From the NCBI GenBank assembly GCA_028873595.1, contig JAPPOV010000007.1:1-51594 (forward strand): 51,594 nucleotides of DNA. The letters run 5' to 3'. Origin of the DNA: Gemmatimonadota bacterium (lineage in GTDB: Bacteria; Gemmatimonadota; Gemmatimonadetes; Longimicrobiales; Gaopeijiaceae). Positions 45,972-51,594 of this stretch are shown piece by piece. Both the position numbers and the translations under genes were made by a program. Every line of letters starts with the position of its first letter. Within the stretch, counting starts at the first letter, position 1. The notes beneath the pieces are model-generated. The model was not told where the DNA came from. It searched no databases and saw nothing but the letters and a program-made list of their open reading frames with translations.

Positions 45972-48470
45972 TTGAAGACGCTCTCGGCCAGCTCTGCGCT
46001 GCTCGGGTTCTCGCTCCTTCTATGGGGGCAGGCCCTTGGGACGGGTGCGCCCGTTCAAGTCGCGGGCGTGGAGATCGTCTCGTCCACTTCGATGAACGCT
46101 GCGGCTCCTTCCGGCCCCGTTCCGAGCGATGGCTCCGGTTCGATCTCAGCCACAGCCCTCGCCGACGTCGTCGACCAGTACTGTGTGCGGTGCCATAACG
46201 AGCGCCGGATGACGGGCAACCTGACGCTCGAGGGCTTTGATCCGGCATCGGCTGACGAGCACGCGGACATCGCCGAGAAGATGATTGTGAAGTTGCGGGC
46301 GGGTATGATGCCTCCACCTGGTGCGCGCCGCCCCGACGCAGACACGCTGCAGGCGCTCGTCGAGACACTCGAGTCGGTCGTCGATGCGTCCGCCGCCGCG
46401 AATCCCAACCCGGGCGTGCGGCGCTTTCAACGCCTGAACCGGGCCGAGTACGAGCGCGTGGTTCATGATCTACTCGACCTCGAGGTCGATGCAGGTCGCT
46501 GGCTGCCGGCCGATACCTATCTGGGGAACTTCGACAACCTGTCCGCAGCCCAGGGGCTTTCGACGACGCTGCTCGAGGCGTATCTGCGTGCCGCGACGGA
46601 GGTGAGTCGGATCGCGGTCGGAAACCCCGAGGCTCCGACGATATCGGCCAAGTACACGAATCCGATCGAGGTCTCCCAGCACGCGTGGGATCATCTGGAG
46701 GGTACGCCGTACGGGACGCGCGGTGGCATGGTCGTCACGCACGACTTCCCGGTGGACGGTGAGTACGTCTTCTCCTTCGACATGCTTTTCGGGGGAGGGA
46801 CCGGGTACCAGGATCTCGATGTCTCGGTAGATGGTGTCGGCGTCGCGCAACTCCAGCTCGAGCATGGACGTCAGTCGAACGTCCCGGTGAAGACGGAGCC
46901 GATCTTCGTCGAGGCCGGTCAGCGGCAGCTCGCTGCGGCGTTCATTCGCAGGAACGAGGGGCCGTATGAGGATCGCCTGAGCCCCTTCGACTGGTCGTTC
47001 GTGGGCGGAGAAGACGCAACGCAGTGGGCGAATTACGGGATCACGGCGTTGCCGCATGTCGCCGATTTCATGGTCACCGGGCCGCTGGACCGGGCTGGAG
47101 TGTCCCAGACCCCGAGCCGCGCGAACATCTTCACCTGCCATCCGGATCCGGACCAGACCAGTGGCGCGCACGGTACCGTCGAGCCTGTCGCCCCGGGTGA
47201 AGAGCGATTCTGCGCGGAGTCGATCGTTCGACGCATCGCTACGGAAGCGTACCGACGCCCGGTCACGGACGAAGACATCTCCGGGCCCATGTCCTTCTAC
47301 GACGTCGGGCGCGTCGAGGGTGGGTTCGAGGTGGGTGTCAGAACAGCCTTGCAGGCGATTCTCGCGTCTCCCTCATTCCTCTTCCGACTCGAGGAGCAAC
47401 CTGTCGATGTCGAGCCCGGTACGTCTTACCGCCTCGGCGACACGGCGCTTGCGTCCCGACTCGCCTTCTTCCTCTGGGGAACGGGCCCGGATCGTGAGTT
47501 GATCGACGTGGCAGCATCCGGTGATCTTTCTGACGATCGAGTTCTCGAAGCTCAGGTCCGCCGTATGCTGGCCGACCCGAAGGCCGAGGCGCTCTCGACA
47601 CGCTTCGCATCTCAGTGGCTGAGACTTCAGGAAGCCGAGAAGAACCAGCCTGAGCTCTACCTCTACCCCGACTTCTCTGGCCAGCTCGGTGACGACCTGG
47701 TTCGTGAGACCCAGCTCTTCTTTGCGCATTTGGTCGCAGAGGATCAAAGCTTTCTCGATTTCTACTCGGCCGACTACTCGTTCATGAATGAGCGAGTCGC
47801 CGACCACTACGGCATCGTGGGCGTGACCGGCTCGGAGTTCCGTCGGGTCGACTATCCCGACGAGCGCCGGCGCGGAATTCTGGGTCACGGATCGGTGCTG
47901 CTCGCGACCTCGATGTCAGCGCGGACTTCGCCCGTCCTTCGTGGTAAGTGGGTGATGGAAGTCCTCATGGGTTCGCCGCCGCCGCCACCACCACCGAACG
48001 TGCCCGCATTCGAGGAGACCACGGGTGCCTCCGACGGACGTCGTCTCACGACGCGTGAGCGCATGGAGATCCATCGGGCCAATCCGACCTGTAACGCATG
48101 TCATCGCATGATGGACCCGATCGGTCTCGTGCTCGACAACTTCGATGTGACAGGACGGTGGCGGATCCGCGAAGACGGCGTACCGCTGGATACGCGCGGC
48201 ACGTACTATGACGGGACGGAACTGACCACGCCCGCCGACCTCAACGGTGTGCTACTGGATCGTCCAATTCCGCTGTTGCGCAACTTCACACAAAATCTGC
48301 TGGCGTATGCTATGGGTCGCAGGGTCGAGTATTTCGATCAGCCGACGGTGCGCCAGATCGTCCGGGATGCCGAACGGGATGGCTACCGGATGTCTTCGTT
48401 CATTCTTGGGGTCGTCAAGAGCGATCCCTTCCAGATGATGCGGGCCGAGGTCTCGGCCGACGGAGGATGA
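45972..48470 (+). CDS. DUF1592-type exported cytochrome-like protein
   Basis: An 832-residue exported protein. TTG start at 45972 with GGGAGG six bases upstream. One heme-binding motif CVRCH (Cys71-Cys74-His75) lies in a PSD1-type N-terminal domain. Then follow DUF1587-like (RRFQRLNRAEYERVVHDLL), DUF1592 (FLWGTGPDRELIDVA, SQWLRLQEAEKN), DUF1588 (RRGILGHGSVLLATSMSARTSP; NPTCNACHRMMDPIG, Cys707) and DUF1585 regions. CNACH is a second CxxCH. The role is unknown; heme-dependent oxidation is inferred. Coupled to the DUF1552 gene. Confidence 0.9.
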   Translation: MKTLSASSALLGFSLLLWGQALGTGAPVQVAGVEIVSSTSMNAAAPSGPVPSDGSGSISATALADVVDQYCVRCHNERRMTGNLTLEGFDPASADEHADIAEKMIVKLRAGMMPPPGARRPDADTLQALVETLESVVDASAAANPNPGVRRFQRLNRAEYERVVHDLLDLEVDAGRWLPADTYLGNFDNLSAAQGLSTTLLEAYLRAATEVSRIAVGNPEAPTISAKYTNPIEVSQHAWDHLEGTPYGTRGGMVVTHDFPVDGEYVFSFDMLFGGGTGYQDLDVSVDGVGVAQLQLEHGRQSNVPVKTEPIFVEAGQRQLAAAFIRRNEGPYEDRLSPFDWSFVGGEDATQWANYGITALPHVADFMVTGPLDRAGVSQTPSRANIFTCHPDPDQTSGAHGTVEPVAPGEERFCAESIVRRIATEAYRRPVTDEDISGPMSFYDVGRVEGGFEVGVRTALQAILASPSFLFRLEEQPVDVEPGTSYRLGDTALASRLAFFLWGTGPDRELIDVAASGDLSDDRVLEAQVRRMLADPKAEALSTRFASQWLRLQEAEKNQPELYLYPDFSGQLGDDLVRETQLFFAHLVAEDQSFLDFYSADYSFMNERVADHYGIVGVTGSEFRRVDYPDERRRGILGHGSVLLATSMSARTSPVLRGKWVMEVLMGSPPPPPPPNVPAFEETTGASDGRRLTTRERMEIHRANPTCNACHRMMDPIGLVLDNFDVTGRWRIREDGVPLDTRGTYYDGTELTTPADLNGVLLDRPIPLLRNFTQNLLAYAMGRRVEYFDQPTVRQIVRDAERDGYRMSSFILGVVKSDPFQMMRAEVSADGG

Positions 48471-48471
48471 C

Positions 48472-49872
48472 ATGGAATTCCTGACAGGTAAGCACCTCGA
48501 TCGCCGCACCTTCGTGAAGGGCATGGGCACGAGCGTCGCGCTTCCTCTTCTGGACGCTATGGTCCCTGCCGGAAAGGCGTGGCGGAATCCGACGGACGAT
48601 CCTCAGTTCACGCGGTTTGTCGCCGTCGAGGAGTCGATGGGCTGTGCGGGTGGAAGCGACTGGGGTGACGCGCGAAACCTCTTCGCACCGGCAGGCGTCG
48701 GTCGCGATTTCGAATTCCACGCGGACAGCCAGCTCAAGGGATTGGAGGCGTACCGGGAGTACCTGACCATCGTCAGTCAGACCGACTGCCGGATGGCGGA
48801 ACCGTACCGGGCCGAAGAGATCGGCGGAGACCACGACCGATCGACTGCCGTGTTCCTCACCCAGGCACATCCCAAGCAGACTCAAGGCTCCGACATCTTT
48901 CTGGGAACCTCGCTGGATCAACTCCACGCGCAGCGCTTCGGTCGGGGTACGGCGCTCCCGTCACTCGAGCTCTGCACCGAGGTGATTGATCGCGGGGGTG
49001 GCTGTGCGTACAACTACCACTGCGCGTATACGACATCGCTGGCGTGGGCGTCGCCGAATCAACCGCTTCCGGCGATCCGTGAACCGCGCGCGGTCTTCGA
49101 GCGCCTCTTCGGTGCCGGCGATTCCGAGGCGGACCGTCAGTCCCGCCGCCGCACGAATGCGAGCATGCTGGATTGGATCACTGGCGAGGTTTCTCGGCTT
49201 CGCCGCTCTCTTGGCGCTACCGATCGTGCCGCGATGGACGAGTACCTCACCCATGTGCGAGAAATCGAGCGCCGGATTCAGCTCGTTGAACAACGAAACT
49301 TGAGTGGTGAAGAGCGAGAAATGCCAGAGGCCCCATCCGGTATTCCGGATTCGTGGGAAGAGCATATGGAGCTCATGTTCGATCTTCAGGTGCTGGCGTT
49401 GCAGACCGACATGACGCGGGTCATCACGTTCAAGACCGGCTTTGATCAGTCGAACCGGACCTTCCCGGACTCCGGAACAACGAAGTCGATCCACGGAGCG
49501 TCGCACCACGGCAACGTCCCGACCGACATCATGGACTTCAACAAGATCAACACACATCGCCTGGGCATGATGGCGTACTTCCTCGAGCGCATGCGCACGA
49601 CGATGGACGGGGACAAGTCGCTCCTCGACAAGACGGCGATCGTATGGGGCTCTCCGATGGGTGACCCCAATCTGCACAATCACCGCCGCTGCCCGCTCAT
49701 CTTCATGGGCAAGGCGAACGGTGCGCTCGAGGGTGGTATCCACGTGCGGGCCCCGAAGGGCACCCCGATGGCGAACGCATTCGTCACTCTGATGCAGGGC
49801 ATCGGGCACGATATGCACGCCTTCGGTGACAGTACCGGCTCCCTCCCGCTGTCGTTTCCCAAGGGAGTCTGA
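48472..49872 (+). CDS. DUF1552 family Tat-exported protein
   Basis: A 466-residue protein with a twin-arginine signal (DRRTFVKGMGTSVALPLLDA). A sulfatase-like DUF1552 body follows (TRFVAVEESMG, GGDHDRSTAVFLTQAHPK, SLDQLHAQ, YLTHVREIERRIQLVEQ, TRVITFKTG, HGASHHG and AIVWGSPMGDPNLHNHRR). Starts one base after the stop of the DUF1592 gene, with GGAGG upstream. Usually paired with DUF1592 proteins; no reaction is known. Confidence 0.9.
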   Translation: MEFLTGKHLDRRTFVKGMGTSVALPLLDAMVPAGKAWRNPTDDPQFTRFVAVEESMGCAGGSDWGDARNLFAPAGVGRDFEFHADSQLKGLEAYREYLTIVSQTDCRMAEPYRAEEIGGDHDRSTAVFLTQAHPKQTQGSDIFLGTSLDQLHAQRFGRGTALPSLELCTEVIDRGGGCAYNYHCAYTTSLAWASPNQPLPAIREPRAVFERLFGAGDSEADRQSRRRTNASMLDWITGEVSRLRRSLGATDRAAMDEYLTHVREIERRIQLVEQRNLSGEEREMPEAPSGIPDSWEEHMELMFDLQVLALQTDMTRVITFKTGFDQSNRTFPDSGTTKSIHGASHHGNVPTDIMDFNKINTHRLGMMAYFLERMRTTMDGDKSLLDKTAIVWGSPMGDPNLHNHRRCPLIFMGKANGALEGGIHVRAPKGTPMANAFVTLMQGIGHDMHAFGDSTGSLPLSFPKGV

Positions 49873-49874
49873 AC

Positions 49875-51594
49875 GTGGGTCCTCGAGCCGTAGGGCGCGG
49901 TCTGGTCATCCTGGTAGGGACGGCGACATTCGTCGCCACTCCCGTTTCGGGTCAGGATCTCCTGACGGCCGCTCAGAACGGCGATCGAGACGTGGTCCAG
50001 GCGCTGGTGCGGGCCGGGACCGACGTCTCAGTCGCTCGGGGCGATGGGATGAATGCGCTACACCTCGCCGCGGAGCGAGGACACACGGCGGTCGCTCACG
50101 TCCTGGTCGAGGTCGGTGTGCCCGTCGACGCCGGGACTCGAATCGGTGCCTACACACCGTTGCACATTGCGGCACGCCGGGGGAGTGGGGAACTCGTCCG
50201 TGCGCTCCTCGACGCCGGGGCTGACCCACAGCGAGTCACGACAACCAGTGGCGTGACGCCTTTGCATCTGGCTGCGGCCGCCGTGAACGGGACAGACGCT
50301 GTTGACGCGCTGCTCGATGCAGGGGCTGATCCGAATGCGCTCGAGGTCTCCGCAGGACAGACCCCGCTCATGTTCGCCGCCGCGAACGACCGCGCAGCCT
50401 CGATCACACGGTTGATCGAGGGAGGCGCCGATCCAGGTATCGAGACGGACGTGATCGACGTGCTTCAGCACCTCATCGCAGACCGTGACGCGGCGCGGCA
50501 TCTGAGACGCACGATTCAGAACTTCCGCGAGGCGGAAGGTGGAGGCGACGCGTGGGAGCCGTCGGCGGAGCAGGTGCAGGACGCAGTCCGTCAGCAGCGT
50601 GAGCACCTGATGTCCGGCGAGCCATACCGTGAATACGATCCCGAAGAACTGGTCAGCTATCGCCCGGATTATCCGGGTGGTCCGGATGTGCCGCGTCCTC
50701 CGTACCGTGAAACGCTCGTAGGCAGGACCGGCGGAATGACAGCGCTGCTCTTCGCTGCACGCGAAGGGCATCTCGACGCCATCGTGGCCCTCCTGGCCGG
50801 GGGCGCCGATGTCGACCATGTGAGCGGTGGAGACCGGACGAGCCCCCTCGTCATTGCCTCACTCAACGGACAGTTCGACGCCGCGATGAAGCTGCTTGAG
50901 GCCGGCGCGGATCCGAATCTCCAGGCAACGACGGACGGCCAGACTGCTCTCTTCGCCGCGCTCAACACACAGTGGGCGCCCAAGTCCAACTACCCCCAGC
51001 CAAGGGCGCAGGACAACCAGAAGACCGAGTACGGTGAATTGGTCGAAGCCCTGCTCAGCGCTGGGGCAGATCCGAACCTTCGGCTCAACACACATCTCTG
51101 GTACTTCGAGTACGGGCTCACGAAGATTGGGACCGATCTCAAAGGTGCGACGCCATTCTGGCGAGCAGCATACGCTCAGGACCTCGACATGATGAGACTC
51201 CTGGTCGCGTACGGAGCGGATCCGAATATCCCGACGTCGTGGCCGGCGGTCGGCATGCGGGAGCGGCGCCAGCAAGATGGCCGCCAGCAGGAAGATTCCG
51301 GTCTGCCGTGGATTCCGGAGGATGCATTCAATGCGTACCCGATCCACGTCGCTGCGGGCGGAGGGTTCACGGGACTGGGATCATTCAGCGTTCGAAACGT
51401 GCCCGACAGCTTCATCCCGGCAGTGAGGTACCTGGTTGAAGAGCAGGGGGTCGATGTGAATATCCGCGACTCCTGGGGCTACACGCCGATGCACTACGCT
51501 GCTTCACGCGGTGACAATGAGCTGATCCGATACCTCGTGGAGCAGGGTGGTGATGTGACGGCGATCACCCGGCTCGGGCAGTCCACGGCAGACA
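49875..51594 (+). CDS. Exported ankyrin-repeat protein (3' end outside window)
   Basis: GTG at 49875, two bases after the DUF1552 stop, gives a signal peptide (VILVGTATFVATPVSGQ) and then ankyrin repeats for at least 573 codons. Visible units: MNALHLAAERGHTAVAHVL, YTPLHIAARRGSGELVRALL, VTPLHLAAAAVNGTDAVDALL, QTPLMFAAANDRAASITRLI, MTALLFAAREGHLDAIVALL, and YTPMHYAASRGDNELIRYLV near the end. A low-similarity segment (about 200-285) rich in Pro, Arg and Tyr separates two blocks. Likely a protein-binding scaffold for its neighbours. Runs off the window. Confidence 0.92.
   Translation, partial: MGPRAVGRGLVILVGTATFVATPVSGQDLLTAAQNGDRDVVQALVRAGTDVSVARGDGMNALHLAAERGHTAVAHVLVEVGVPVDAGTRIGAYTPLHIAARRGSGELVRALLDAGADPQRVTTTSGVTPLHLAAAAVNGTDAVDALLDAGADPNALEVSAGQTPLMFAAANDRAASITRLIEGGADPGIETDVIDVLQHLIADRDAARHLRRTIQNFREAEGGGDAWEPSAEQVQDAVRQQREHLMSGEPYREYDPEELVSYRPDYPGGPDVPRPPYRETLVGRTGGMTALLFAAREGHLDAIVALLAGGADVDHVSGGDRTSPLVIASLNGQFDAAMKLLEAGADPNLQATTDGQTALFAALNTQWAPKSNYPQPRAQDNQKTEYGELVEALLSAGADPNLRLNTHLWYFEYGLTKIGTDLKGATPFWRAAYAQDLDMMRLLVAYGADPNIPTSWPAVGMRERRQQDGRQQEDSGLPWIPEDAFNAYPIHVAAGGGFTGLGSFSVRNVPDSFIPAVRYLVEEQGVDVNIRDSWGYTPMHYAASRGDNELIRYLVEQGGDVTAITRLGQSTAD

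Noticed and set aside
1..51594. CRISPR arrays, insertion sequences or phage genes
   Set aside because: No spaced direct repeats, transposase, integrase or phage structural gene was seen.

Overview
The window is GC-rich bacterial chromosome. It starts inside the conserved rpsP-rimM-trmD-rplS-rnhB block and ends inside an ankyrin-repeat gene. The density of secreted hydrolases and lipoproteins, the sortilin-like BNR-repeat protein, the CBM9/DUF5916 outer-membrane barrel and the DUF1592-DUF1552-ankyrin trio suggest a member of Gemmatimonadota or a close relative. This is inference from gene content; no 16S or marker phylogeny is available in the window.

Layout. 1-4.2 kb: ribosome and tRNA maturation genes, interrupted by an antisense secreted M28 peptidase between trmD and rplS. 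4.3-9.7 kb: a secreted S15/CocE-type hydrolase, a DoxX membrane protein, an MFS transporter and an acyl-CoA ligase. 9.95 kb: tRNA-Lys(UUU). 10.2-28.4 kb: an accessory-looking region of small secreted, lipoprotein or membrane-anchored proteins (several alpha/beta hydrolases, a Tat-exported SGNH hydrolase, SBP56-like, DinB-like, DUF3303, DUF5946, two DUF6090-like proteins, an MBL lipoprotein, an M19 dipeptidase). Its gaps hold decayed genes and a short intergenic repeat. 28.6-34.5 kb: an NTF2-fold protein, a sodium/solute symporter, a class I aminotransferase with a possible 35-residue upstream partner, a persulfide dioxygenase-rhodanese fusion and a PNPOx-like flavoprotein. 34.7-39.7 kb: two divergent pairs, OPT transporter plus AroM-like and DUF917 plus hydantoinase/oxoprolinase, which together look like an uptake and ring-opening module. 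39.8-51.6 kb: a sortilin-like propeller protein, a cupin with the remnant of a second cupin, a DUF5916 barrel, and the DUF1592, DUF1552 and ankyrin genes.

The most notable observation is at 32463-33893. One reading frame encodes an MBL-fold persulfide dioxygenase fused to two rhodanese domains, broken only by a UGA at 33021-33023. From memory of the family, this position (Ala-Gly-Ser-x-Cys-Gly) holds a conserved Cys. Family-like sequence continues in frame right after the UGA, and a hairpin with a GGU-containing loop lies at bacterial SECIS distance. This is a candidate selenoprotein; a Cys-to-stop mutation or sequencing error is the main alternative. A second interrupted frame (TAA, 27217-27696) looks instead like an ordinary decayed gene.
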